A stretch of DNA of 64,000 bases, from assembly GCF_001039275.2 (NCBI RefSeq), contig NZ_CP030117.1, forward strand, positions 3,844,001-3,908,000. Direction: 5' to 3'. The translations under genes were made by a program, and so were the position numbers. The stretch is from Brevibacillus brevis (GTDB lineage Bacteria > Bacillota > Bacilli > Brevibacillales > Brevibacillaceae). The notes beneath the pieces are model-generated. The model saw only the letters and a program-made list of their open reading frames with translations. It made no database searches and was not told the DNA's origin. Positions 9,050 through 16,709 of this stretch are shown in pieces (within the stretch, counting starts at the first letter, position 1; each line of letters begins with the position of its first letter).

Positions 9050-9253
9050 TTATCTCCTCCTCCCCTTTACCCGCCGACCCTTTTGTCGTTCTAGTTTCTT
9101 TGCCTGCTCTGCTTTACGCTCCATTTCCATCGCTGTGGAAACCAAGACGAACTGTTTTTCGCGTTCTGGTAGGCATAGAATTTCTGACGGTAGCCTTTCT
9201 TTCTCTTGCCAGATATAAGAAAAGAGAGCCAACTCAGGACTCTCTTTTATGAG
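9050..9253 (-). CDS. T domain of the tail assembly chaperone, expressed by -1 frameshift
   Basis: This frame continues XkdN-like translation after a -1 slip at the A AAA AAC heptamer (9253-9259). It adds 67 residues, including an Arg/Lys-rich end (RQKGRRVKGRRR). The helix RLPSEILCLPEREKQF is typical of G-T extensions, which bind the tape measure protein. A TTG at 9232 could be read as an independent start but lacks a convincing ribosome-binding site. The frameshifted product would be about 209 residues. Confidence 0.7.
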   Translation of the reverse strand, partial: LIKESPELALFSYIWQEKERLPSEILCLPEREKQFVLVSTAMEMERKAEQAKKLERQKGRRVKGRRR

Positions 9254-9678
9254 TTTTTTACCTCTTCCTCAGCCTCCTCATCATCCGAGAAATCGCTGAT
9301 CTTAGAGATTGCCTCATGAAGTGCATCAATTTCATTCGGACTGAAAATGCAAGGGACTACATCAACAGCAGCAATCTTACCGAACTTCGCAAGCACTTGT
9401 TGAGAATCAATGTGAAAATCTGTACGATCCGTATCGATACCTGCAATGATGATCTCTGCTTTCAAACGCAAGTCATCAAACTCCACTTTCCGTTCTGCTT
9501 TACTCTTCTTACCGGAAACAGAAACTTTCAATGCTGCCTTTCTTGCCTTGAAATAAACTTCACCGGAGACCGAACGGATCGGTAGCTTAACGCCTTTCTT
9601 CTTCCAATCCCATACGTCCTTTACGACTTCTTCCGTATTCATGTTTAAAAAATCTTCCATCGTCAAAAACTGACTCAT
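9247..9678 (-). CDS. XkdN-like tail assembly chaperone (G protein)
   Basis: 143 residues from an ATG at 9678 preceded by AAGGAGG; an upstream frame extension to 9714 lacks support. The sequence (FLTMEDFLNMNTEEVVKDVW) fits the XkdN/YqbN family encoded just before the tape measure gene. The acidic C-terminus (EEAEEEVKNS) contains the slippery codons AAA AAC. The unshifted product is made in excess, and the shifted one carries the T domain. Confidence 0.8.
   Translation of the reverse strand: MSQFLTMEDFLNMNTEEVVKDVWDWKKKGVKLPIRSVSGEVYFKARKAALKVSVSGKKSKAERKVEFDDLRLKAEIIIAGIDTDRTDFHIDSQQVLAKFGKIAAVDVVPCIFSPNEIDALHEAISKISDFSDDEEAEEEVKNS
9253..9259 (-). promoter_or_regulatory. -1 ribosomal frameshift heptamer A AAA AAC
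   Basis: The heptamer AAAAAAC is in the correct phase (codons GTA AAA AAC of the XkdN-like gene), two codons before its TAA. The -1 frame is open and joins the T domain. The sequence just downstream (AAAGAGAGTCC ... GGCTCTCTTTT) can fold as a short stem, a possible stimulator. Confidence 0.75.
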
Positions 9679-9710
9679 TTGAGATTCCTCCTTGGAATAG
9701 CCCTGGTATT

Positions 9711-10112
9711 TCAAATAAACTCGTAGTCGTCAACTGTACCTTCGAGGGTTGTATCCTCATCCAGTTCACCGTGACTCCATTTTGCTAATGACAGAGAGTC
9801 GGGACAAAAACCAGTCACTGCGACGCGATACTTGCCAGCAATTTTGTCGTCGAGTTCCCCAATGAAATTCACTTTCTTTTCGGGGTTTGCCGAGATTTCC
9901 ATGATGAGCTGCTGGATATCCGATGTACGTTCAAACGTAGCTGTCATGCTAACAGATGATGCCAGCACACGATGTCTTTTCCGAAGCTTCCCAGCCCTCT
10001 TACTTTCACCCTTCTCAAATTCCTCAGAGAGCTCAAAGCCAATGCACTCGGGGAGTTCCCTTCCATTCTGGTCATAAAAATGCCCATGGGTACCGGAATA
10101 CGTTTCTTTCAT
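9711..10112 (-). CDS. XkdM-like tail tube protein
   Basis: 133 residues, in the xkdM position after the sheath gene. The opening TYSGTHGHFYDQNGREL is characteristic of DUF2001/XkdM tube proteins (G..G..Y.DG). It polymerises inside the sheath. The next gene, XkdN-like, follows after about 30 bp. Confidence 0.85.
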   Translation of the reverse strand: MKETYSGTHGHFYDQNGRELPECIGFELSEEFEKGESKRAGKLRKRHRVLASSVSMTATFERTSDIQQLIMEISANPEKKVNFIGELDDKIAGKYRVAVTGFCPDSLSLAKWSHGELDEDTTLEGTVDDYEFI

Positions 10113-10123
10113 GCTGTATCACC

Positions 10124-11539
10124 TCACTTTGATTTGTTGTAGATATAAATTTTTTCGAGAGCATCTTGATGGCGGAAGCCAGCAATGAAATGGCCCGCAT
10201 TACGAGCTGGTGTGTAAATCGGGTCCTCCCCGTGATATTCGGGGTCTTCAATGAATTCGTAATCATTCGCGATGACTTCCAGCATGGCGAGTGGTCTAAA
10301 GACCTCTTGCTTCATCATCTGGCAAAAGGCAGCGCGGCGAGCAGGGCTGTTGCTGTTTGGCTGCTGACGAATCCACTCCTTTCCTGCTTCCTCTTCTGCA
10401 TGGAGAATGGTGTGGAAGGTGTCAGCCACCCGAATCTTGCCGTAATCTTTTGACTGATCAGGCCCCGGAATTGTCAGGGTATTTACAGGCTCCTGGATGA
10501 TAACCTGCCGATTGTCCATGTTCAGCATGAGCACGCCAGCTTGCACCATTTCGATTAAGTCCGTATCCGGGTCCCACTCATGCGTTAAGGATTCGAACGG
10601 GGTAATGTACAATGCCATCGTGTAATTGAGAGGCAGTGAAGCCATCAGGGATGCAATGTAAATTGCCACTTTTGAACTCGCATAGGTGTTGCCTTTCCAA
10701 CGTGCTCCACTTCCTACATTGACAACAGCCATGTGGTTCACATCGGTAGATGCTTTCATGATGGTTTGCTTGTTTTTATCCCTTGTTTCATCGCCGCCGA
10801 AAACAAACTTGATGTAATTACCTAGCGCATTTTGCTGTTTAGTCCAGTCTTCTGCTGCCGCATTTAAGGCAGGATCAGCAATTCCAAGAGTAAATACACC
10901 GTACTTGCCTTTCTGAGTCGCAAGGGCATTTTGATATGCCGTGTATTTTATTGCCTCCACACTGGTTCCACTGTTACCCCCAGTCAGGTTTACACCTGCT
11001 GTGGCTTCGGGAAGCGTATCAGCTATCTTTTTCAAGACAACAAACTCGCTATCACTGAAAGCCTGAACCAGCTCATCCACCGTTTTCGCTGCCCGACTGT
11101 CCACCAGCTCCGCTCCCCGATAGATCAGCAACTCTGTTTTAGTAGCATCCAACAAACTGGGCTGCACCACGACTTTCAAGTTATTACCTGCCTCGCCTTT
11201 GTACTTGGCTTCCACAAGTAGAACGTCAGTTGCATTCCTCTTCAAAGTAACACTTGCAACGGCCGCATTATCCCCTGCCACGCGGTACAGCAATACCTCC
11301 ATTGGATAAGGGTTAGCTGCCCAAATCAAATGAAACGCTTCTGTGACTCCGAAGATTTTCTCAGCGGAAGCCTTGGTTCGGACTGTTACAAATTCCCCGA
11401 TTGGGCCCCAATCCGCGACGATTGGTAATGCAAGCTTTCCACGATTGCCGATTGTTGTTTGCTCTTTGATGAAGGACTTCAAAAAGGAGTAGACACCGGA
11501 TAAGACCTTGTTTTCTCCCAACTGATATTGTCCGGCCAT
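10124..11539 (-). CDS. XkdK-like tail sheath protein
   Basis: 471 residues, matching the length of PBSX-type sheaths. It starts with the family-like N-terminus (ENKVLSGVYSFLKS), contains an inserted beta-domain around residues 90-190 and ends with the conserved C-terminal region around NTFHTILHAEEEAGKEW-like segments and KIYIYNKSK. It forms the contractile sheath, showing that the particle is a myovirus or myovirus-derived. Confidence 0.9.
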   Translation of the reverse strand: MAGQYQLGENKVLSGVYSFLKSFIKEQTTIGNRGKLALPIVADWGPIGEFVTVRTKASAEKIFGVTEAFHLIWAANPYPMEVLLYRVAGDNAAVASVTLKRNATDVLLVEAKYKGEAGNNLKVVVQPSLLDATKTELLIYRGAELVDSRAAKTVDELVQAFSDSEFVVLKKIADTLPEATAGVNLTGGNSGTSVEAIKYTAYQNALATQKGKYGVFTLGIADPALNAAAEDWTKQQNALGNYIKFVFGGDETRDKNKQTIMKASTDVNHMAVVNVGSGARWKGNTYASSKVAIYIASLMASLPLNYTMALYITPFESLTHEWDPDTDLIEMVQAGVLMLNMDNRQVIIQEPVNTLTIPGPDQSKDYGKIRVADTFHTILHAEEEAGKEWIRQQPNSNSPARRAAFCQMMKQEVFRPLAMLEVIANDYEFIEDPEYHGEDPIYTPARNAGHFIAGFRHQDALEKIYIYNKSK

Positions 11540-11725
11540 TTACTTCACCGTCCTTTCCTTGAATTTCTTCACGAATTCCTCTGCCTGATCGACTGTCATC
11601 TCGTCTGGAGCATCAAAAAAGGTAGCAATTGCTTCGGTTCGGTTTAACCCGAACTTCTGCTCCGCTACCTGCAATATTTGCTCTTTTTTATAAGCTGGTT
11701 TATCCTGCTCCTGTTTGCGAGCCAT
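11540..11725 (-). CDS. small YqzN/YkzM-like protein of the tail operon
   Basis: 61 residues, highly charged, ending 1 bp before the sheath start. The pattern KEQILQVAEQKFGLNRTEA followed by EMTVDQAEEFVKKF resembles the YqzN/YkzM family found beside the sheath gene in PBSX and skin. The function is unknown. It overlaps the preceding gene by 26 bp. Confidence 0.6.
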   Translation of the reverse strand: MARKQEQDKPAYKKEQILQVAEQKFGLNRTEAIATFFDAPDEMTVDQAEEFVKKFKERTVK

Positions 11726-12182
11726 AACGTTTGTCTCCTTTCCTCAGTGATTCATCATAGCGTGTATGAATAACTTCTAACGGGTCGTAAACCACCGGAG
11801 TATAAGGGATATAAGCGGTGTACTTCAATTCAAACGATCGGTCTAAGTTATCTGGCTTGCTCATGGTCAACCGACACTCTCGCAGATATCCCACTTGCTT
11901 CTTGTCCGGGCCGTAGAGTGGAAGAATCCAGCTCCGATCCGCAAGGTCTTGACTGACAGCCAAAGATAACCTCGTAAGTTGCTCTATATCCTTTGCCATC
12001 AGAACAAAGTTCATCGTCCCTTTCTCTCGGTATGCATCAGCACGCCGTGGCTCCGGAATACGAAATGGCTCTTCAACAAACCAAATGGGCCGTTTAAAGT
12101 CCTTGGGTACAGAAAGGTTCTCTGTTTGGATTCCTGTCAAAGAAAATAGCCAGTGTCGTACAGACAGCACATCATCCCCCAT
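11700..12182 (-). CDS. XkdJ-like tail terminator protein
   Basis: 160 residues, between the gp10-like gene and the sheath gene. Its mix of strands (TMNFVLMAKDIEQLTRLS, LKYTAYIPYTPV) and its place fit the XkdJ/tail terminator group, which caps the tail at the neck. Start and stop overlap both neighbours. Confidence 0.6.
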   Translation of the reverse strand: MGDDVLSVRHWLFSLTGIQTENLSVPKDFKRPIWFVEEPFRIPEPRRADAYREKGTMNFVLMAKDIEQLTRLSLAVSQDLADRSWILPLYGPDKKQVGYLRECRLTMSKPDNLDRSFELKYTAYIPYTPVVYDPLEVIHTRYDESLRKGDKRYGSQTGAG

Positions 12183-12669
12183 CTGGAAACAGCCTCCTTG
12201 CTAAATCATCTAGCTCTTCTTTTACCAACTCGTCCATGATTGACTCAACCTCTGCTGTCGATCTCGCAAGATAGTGAACGCCAGGAACGCGCTTCCCTTT
12301 CAAGATCATGCCGTCTGGATGATCAGGGACATAAATGAATTTTTCTCGATCCCAGTACCCCGGCACAAATTGCCCTTTCCTCTGAGTGAACCCTTCTTCC
12401 ACGTAACGCGCATATGACAGGTTGGTGCCTACCGTGATTTCAGCTCGAAGCCCACTTAGGACCAAATCAAATACATTTTCCTTGTGACCAATAACCAGAG
12501 AGGCTCGAAGAATCCCGTCCCGTACTGGAACCCTATCTTGAGCTCCCCGTAACACCTGCATACCAGCCATACGGGCAACCCGATCCATAGAAATCTGTAC
12601 TTCACGTTTGTTATGCTTTTTCAAACGTTTGTACATACGCTCCAGCTCTCTCTTATCTACCTTTGCCAT
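12172..12669 (-). CDS. HK97 gp10-like tail completion protein (XkdI-like)
   Basis: 165 residues with the HK97-gp10 pattern: VRDGILRASL followed by VGTNLSYARYVEEG and ending in a helix. The family acts at the head-tail joint. The start overlaps the stop of the preceding gene by one base. Confidence 0.8.
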   Translation of the reverse strand: MAKVDKRELERMYKRLKKHNKREVQISMDRVARMAGMQVLRGAQDRVPVRDGILRASLVIGHKENVFDLVLSGLRAEITVGTNLSYARYVEEGFTQRKGQFVPGYWDREKFIYVPDHPDGMILKGKRVPGVHYLARSTAEVESIMDELVKEELDDLARRLFPDGG

Positions 12670-13055
12670 CAGATTTCCGGTTCCTCTCCCGTGACAGGAT
12701 CGATCATTGTAATCACTACTTCGTAATGATGTAAGCTTTCAGCTCCATACACAGGATAAGGGAGACTGACTACATACAGGTTGCCTGCGAATTCAGGTTG
12801 CTCAATCATGAGGCGCATACCTGCCTTCAAATCTCCATACAGGGTGTGCATGAGGAAGTCCTGAGGCGTCGCCTGTCGCCCTGTAAGCTGCTGAATGCGA
12901 CCGGGGGAACCAGACACCCTGCAAGGCACTTTCTGAACAACAGGAAGCCATTCTGAGCGGTCTTTCCCCCCAGTGAAAGGGTCAGCTTCCCCCCCGACAT
13001 TCAAAAGGGTAAAAGAGTGGCACAGAAGCCGCTTATATTCGGTTAGATCATCCAC
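12669..13055 (-). CDS. XkdH-like head-tail closure protein
   Basis: 128 residues. The position (between the adaptor and gp10-like protein) and a compact beta-rich sequence with CRVSGSPGRIQ fit XkdH/DUF3599-type head closure proteins. It overlaps the previous gene by 13 bp. The family call rests mainly on synteny. Confidence 0.65.
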   Translation of the reverse strand: MDDLTEYKRLLCHSFTLLNVGGEADPFTGGKDRSEWLPVVQKVPCRVSGSPGRIQQLTGRQATPQDFLMHTLYGDLKAGMRLMIEQPEFAGNLYVVSLPYPVYGAESLHHYEVVITMIDPVTGEEPEI

Positions 13056-13360
13056 AGCTTCTGCCCCCTATTCTTGTTATATTTTTTGAGGATACCTTCG
13101 ACTTTTGGATCATTGCTCACATAGGAAAACGTCTCCTGATAATCCCCTTGCTTGGTACTGCTCAATCGTCGATCTTGGGCCATGTCTTTGACCACCATTG
13201 CAACGGCCAGTTTCAATTCGAGAGGAACAGGATCAGGTACCGTCACCTGTCCCTCCACATAAACATTCGCCCGTAGAATGACTGGATCAAGACGACTTAG
13301 CTCCCACGAATCAAATTCAGCATAAAAACCGATCAGCTCATTACTTGTCAGAATTGCCAT
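13043..13360 (-). CDS. head-tail adaptor (YqbG/gp6-like)
   Basis: 105 residues, mostly helical: LKLAVAMVVKDMAQDRRLSS followed by an SYVSNDP-containing end. It is the first connector gene after capsid, where gp6/YqbG adaptors are found. It overlaps the small preceding gene by 20 bp. Confidence 0.7.
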   Translation of the reverse strand: MAILTSNELIGFYAEFDSWELSRLDPVILRANVYVEGQVTVPDPVPLELKLAVAMVVKDMAQDRRLSSTKQGDYQETFSYVSNDPKVEGILKKYNKNRGQKLWMI

Positions 13361-13514
13361 CGGTATTCACCGGCGTCTCTTCATCTGCTACAGGGTCATC
13401 TTCCAGCTTGTATCCCAATGGTTCGTACACGACTTCAAATGCTTTCCGCGTCACTTTTATTTTTTTCTTGTCCTTGCCAGTGGTGATTGTCAGCATATCA
13501 TTTGGTTTTTTCAT
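13341..13514 (-). CDS. small conserved capsid-downstream protein, 57 aa
   Basis: It starts at the ATG at 13514 (MKKPNDML) with AAAGGAG 7 bases upstream; the frame extends further upstream into capsid but without support. The Lys-rich middle (GKDKKKIKVTRKAFEVVYEP) is similar to small proteins often encoded after phage capsid genes. Function unknown. Confidence 0.65.
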   Translation of the reverse strand: MKKPNDMLTITTGKDKKKIKVTRKAFEVVYEPLGYKLEDDPVADEETPVNTDGNSDK

Positions 13515-13536
13515 GAACGATAGCTCCTTTCTATAA

Positions 13537-14511
13537 TTAAGGTGTAGGTACAAATCCGGTAGGACGCAGGACAGCAAATGCCCCTTCTTTGATTACAAGG
13601 AATGCAACTTGGAACGTAGCTTTCAATGCAACCATGTCTTGCTCAGCAAGAGAAAGAGGCTTCCCATCTGCTCCAGTAATGGAGTGAAGAGTCGCCTCAC
13701 GTAAGATTTCATACTCAATATTTTTAAGAATGCCTGTCTTGGCCTTTTTGAAGTCACCAGCAATCAGGTCAGCTTTTGTTTTGTCCCAAGCACCATTTCT
13801 GCTGTACTCAATCGGCAGCGAATACAGTGAATCTTCAGCTACTCCTTCGCGTACAGATGAAAGGTAAAGAGGATCACCTTGGCTATTTTTCAATCCGCGC
13901 AAGGATGTCTTTAATCCGGTATGCCCAACAAACGCTCGTGGCTCTTGGTCATCAGCTTCAATCAGTGCCATGACATTGTTTACATCATCGGCCAGATTCT
14001 GACCCGCGACAGAACCGCGAGTAAAGCTGTTCCCCACATTGATAGCTGCCCCCAAGATATTAGAAGTAAACGGAGACTCCGTCCCCATGATCGTAGCTGC
14101 ATCCAATTTAGTATGGAATGCTTCAACAATGTACGGCTTCAGTTCTTCAAACACATCGATTCGTGAGCGATCCAGTGCTTCCTTTGTCATTGGAATGATG
14201 ACAGCCAGCTTCTTAGCGGTCAATGTAACCTGTGTCCAGGAAGCTGTCGAGGTTTTGATACGTTCTCCCTCCCCGACCCAGTAAGCCCCAGGCTTATCTA
14301 GAAATACTGGAATCTTTTTTGTTGCTGTTGTCATTGGTTCCAGTTCGGAAAGTTTCAAAATAGCCGAACCGCGGACTACATCCTTGATGATCTCTTGTGA
14401 TGTCTCTTCCGGAATCAATCCGCTAAGGCTGCTGCTGAACGTTACTCCCTCATTGAATCTTTGCAAATCGAAATGAAGTGGTGCTCGTTTTACTAGTACC
14501 ATGCTATTCAT
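13537..14511 (-). CDS. major capsid protein (HK97 fold)
   Basis: 324 residues, in the order protease-scaffold-capsid. The segments VRGSAILKLSELEPM, VGEGERIKTSTASWTQVTLT and LAVIIPMTKEALDRS are standard HK97-type capsid motifs. The N-terminus carries an LQRFNEG motif shared with the scaffold and expected to be cut by the Prp-like protease. Cleavage after LQRF would remove about 19 residues. Confidence 0.92.
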   Translation of the reverse strand: MNSMVLVKRAPLHFDLQRFNEGVTFSSSLSGLIPEETSQEIIKDVVRGSAILKLSELEPMTTATKKIPVFLDKPGAYWVGEGERIKTSTASWTQVTLTAKKLAVIIPMTKEALDRSRIDVFEELKPYIVEAFHTKLDAATIMGTESPFTSNILGAAINVGNSFTRGSVAGQNLADDVNNVMALIEADDQEPRAFVGHTGLKTSLRGLKNSQGDPLYLSSVREGVAEDSLYSLPIEYSRNGAWDKTKADLIAGDFKKAKTGILKNIEYEILREATLHSITGADGKPLSLAEQDMVALKATFQVAFLVIKEGAFAVLRPTGFVPTP

Positions 14512-14527
14512 GAATGATTGCCCCCTT

Positions 14528-15187
14528 TTAGATGCGCTGCAATTTACGCAGGTCTGAGATATTTGGAATAGTAGACTTTTGGCTAGCTTGTGGCTTTGCT
14601 CCAGGAGTAGTTCCCCGCGGTGTTTCGTCTGACTTCAACCAGGGTTTGGAAGTGATCAACTCAGTCACATACTTATCGATGTTTTTAACCTTGCCTGCAT
14701 CCGTCACTTCCACCTTAGACAGATCAGCCAGACGAATCGCATCCGACAATTTATCTGGGTCAATCCCCTGCTTTATTGCCTCCAAAGTGAAGGCATTTTC
14801 AATCCGGAGGGATTGGATTGTACCATTGGCGTTCTTCAGGTCAGTTTCCCGCTCTAACAACTTTTGTTCAGCAGTTTTTTCAGCCTCTTGCTTTTGCTTA
14901 TGGGAATCAACGATCCCCTTTAAGTCATCTGTCTTTTCGATGCCCAGCCCTTTCAAGAAGTCCCTGACCGCTCCTTGTAGTGCGGAATCGTATTCCTCTT
15001 GTGAGGAAAAGGCTACCGCAGGCTTACTTTCCCCGCCCTTATCGCCGCTACCATTTTGTTGTGCGCCTCCGTCATTTGCTCCAGCAACTCCACCGGAACC
15101 ACCGCCTCCATCGTTACCACCTTGCCCACCTTCCCCTTCGCCATCATTGAATCGTTGCAAACGGAATAACCATTGAGACTTTTTCAC
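14528..15187 (-). CDS. phage scaffolding protein (DUF4355-like)
   Basis: 219 residues from a GTG at 15187 that overlaps the Prp-like stop by 4 bp (GTGA), with GGAAGG upstream. After FRLQRFNDG comes a Gly-rich linker, then a long charged helical region (KQKQEAEKTAEQKLLERETD) typical of scaffolds, and a short basic C-terminus. The scaffold directs procapsid assembly and is then removed. The shared LQRFN motif links it to the capsid protein and to the upstream protease. Confidence 0.8.
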   Translation of the reverse strand: MKKSQWLFRLQRFNDGEGEGGQGGNDGGGGSGGVAGANDGGAQQNGSGDKGGESKPAVAFSSQEEYDSALQGAVRDFLKGLGIEKTDDLKGIVDSHKQKQEAEKTAEQKLLERETDLKNANGTIQSLRIENAFTLEAIKQGIDPDKLSDAIRLADLSKVEVTDAGKVKNIDKYVTELITSKPWLKSDETPRGTTPGAKPQASQKSTIPNISDLRKLQRI

Positions 15188-15396
15188 TTTGTTCCTTCCC
15201 CTTCCAGATTTTGAATTTCTAAAGACACATAATCCGGGTATTGTTGTGCTATTGCTTGAATCCCCAGCAACGCGGTTTGCATGATGGTAGAAACCCCAGC
15301 ACATACAATGTCCTTGCCATGCTCAGCATAATTCGCATGACCAATGGCATGGATTTTCATTTCACCGTTGTCCAGAAATGCTTGAATCTTGATCAC
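15184..15396 (-). CDS. compact Prp-like cysteine protease, 70 aa
   Basis: The sequence GHANYAEHGKDIVCAGVS carries the Prp catalytic His and Cys (about H20 and C32). GIQAIAQQYPDYV matches the C-terminal helix of the family. Prp proteins are usually about 105 residues; here the stretch between the catalytic helix and the last helix is missing, leaving 70. In staphylococci Prp trims ribosomal protein L27 at an LQFF motif, and phage homologues trim capsid and scaffold. The GTG at 15396 has AAAGGAGG upstream. It is translationally coupled to the scaffold gene. Confidence 0.75.
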   Translation of the reverse strand: MIKIQAFLDNGEMKIHAIGHANYAEHGKDIVCAGVSTIMQTALLGIQAIAQQYPDYVSLEIQNLEGEGTK

Positions 15397-15450
15397 ATCG
15401 ATCTCGCCTCCTTTCAATACCAAAATAAAAAAACCGCCAACATAGCTCGG

Positions 15451-15479
15451 TTTTCTACAGTAAAAAAACATGGTATAAT
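15451..15479 (+). promoter_or_regulatory. promoter of the plus-strand membrane-protein gene
   Basis: Extended -10 TGGTATAAT ending at 15479, with TTTTCT 17 bases upstream as a weak -35. It lies between the divergent Prp-like gene and the small membrane protein. Confidence 0.5.
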
Positions 15480-15515
15480 CTACCAGGATAAACCTCCTGG
15501 AGGATTGAGGAATAA

Positions 15516-15794
15516 ATGGTACATCATCTTAAAAGAGCCTTTATCTTTTCAATCATTATTAATCTTCTTTATTACGTTGTTGTACCTATCATTTCAGGCA
15601 TGTTCTTAACACATTTCTACGTACCTGATGTTGTTAATGCTTATGATAATGTGAAATATTTACAAAACGAAGTTGAGTTTGGCGTAATTAACAGAACAAA
15701 CTTTTCCAGCATTCTCTTAAGTCTTCTTGCTGGCATAGGCATTTACGGTTTACTCATCACAACTATTCACTTTTTCAAAAAAGGCCGTCCTTAA
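15516..15794 (+). CDS. small two-helix membrane protein (moron)
   Basis: 92 residues with hydrophobic helices at about 8-30 and 66-86 and a Lys/Arg-rich C-terminus (HFFKKGRP). It faces against the late operon, with its own promoter and GGAGGATTGAGG upstream. This indicates expression in the lysogen, perhaps in superinfection exclusion. No family was recognised. Confidence 0.65.
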   Translation: MVHHLKRAFIFSIIINLLYYVVVPIISGMFLTHFYVPDVVNAYDNVKYLQNEVEFGVINRTNFSSILLSLLAGIGIYGLLITTIHFFKKGRP

Positions 15795-15800
15795 AGTAGG

Positions 15801-16709
15801 CTAAACCGAAATCCCTTTCTCCCGTCTCCATTCCTCGTATGTTCGAGCTGAGGTGTATCCTCTCTCCTGATCAATCCGGTAAGAGCGCTCGCGTTCCAAC
15901 TTCTCCAAGACCTTCGATTTCAATACTGGCCGCCAGTACGATCGGCAATTTGGATGATTTGGTATGCGTTCACCCTCACGCCCTGGATTGTCGGCTGTAT
16001 CATAGTCAAGCGGATATCTCTTGCCGTCTAGCTTGCGGCACTCGGAAGAAGTCCACTTGTCCAACGTGGCACAAAATTCTTTTTCACTCACAATATCTGA
16101 ATTAGCTTGGTAAGCCATCGTTTGCCCTTGGGCAGCAGCCCGGTTTAGTTCTGTACGAGCAAGGCGTTGGGCGCTTGACCAACTCTCTGATGTTCTTTTC
16201 GTAATCTCCTTAGCTGTTCGGGTCACACCCCATCCCTGAGTTGCACCCTGAGTAATTACATCTTCCATGGCTGCCGCCAACAGGTCAGTACGCATGCGAA
16301 TCCGTATGGAAAAATGCCTGCCTTTCCATGGTCGCTCCAATGCAGCAAGTACCATCCCGGTATTGATCTGTGGAAGCCGAACCTCTACTTGTGCATCCTG
16401 TTCAATAAAATAGAGGTGATGGAACAGGCTGAGCTTGTACTCTTCCGCCCATTTGATTCGTAGTTGCTGCTCTTCTTCCATTCGGAGGGTGTGCAAGATA
16501 GTTTTTATGCTTGTCATGATGAGGTCGAGCCGTGCGGCGTTATAAATCAAGGACACTAGTTCTTCTCCGCTTTCAGCAAATCGGGCGTGGAGGTCAGTGA
16601 TTTCTTGCACAATGCTTTTATTGGCTTTGGAGAACAGCTTTTTTAATTTGACCCCATGCTTTTCAATTCTCGCTTCCATTTCCTCTTGATAGCGTTCCTC
16701 TCTGCTCAT
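15801..16709 (-). CDS. MuF / SPP1 gp7-like head morphogenesis protein
   Basis: 302 residues. The C-terminal half shows the MuF signature: ARTELNRAAAQGQ, a CATLDKWTSSECRKLDGKRY block and PNHPNCRSYW. The protein is a minor capsid component associated with the portal and is packaged for ejection. The N-terminal half is helical. It overlaps the portal stop by 4 bp. Confidence 0.88.
   Translation of the reverse strand: MSREERYQEEMEARIEKHGVKLKKLFSKANKSIVQEITDLHARFAESGEELVSLIYNAARLDLIMTSIKTILHTLRMEEEQQLRIKWAEEYKLSLFHHLYFIEQDAQVEVRLPQINTGMVLAALERPWKGRHFSIRIRMRTDLLAAAMEDVITQGATQGWGVTRTAKEITKRTSESWSSAQRLARTELNRAAAQGQTMAYQANSDIVSEKEFCATLDKWTSSECRKLDGKRYPLDYDTADNPGREGERIPNHPNCRSYWRPVLKSKVLEKLERERSYRIDQERGYTSARTYEEWRREKGISV

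Noticed and set aside
14532-15176. 214-codon plus-strand frame opposite the scaffold gene
   Set aside because: Pro/Ser-rich mirror of the scaffold coding sequence; no ribosome-binding site and inside the late operon.
15184-15396. Host L27-processing Prp
   Set aside because: Not next to rplU/rpmA; short and coupled to the phage scaffold gene, so a phage role is preferred.
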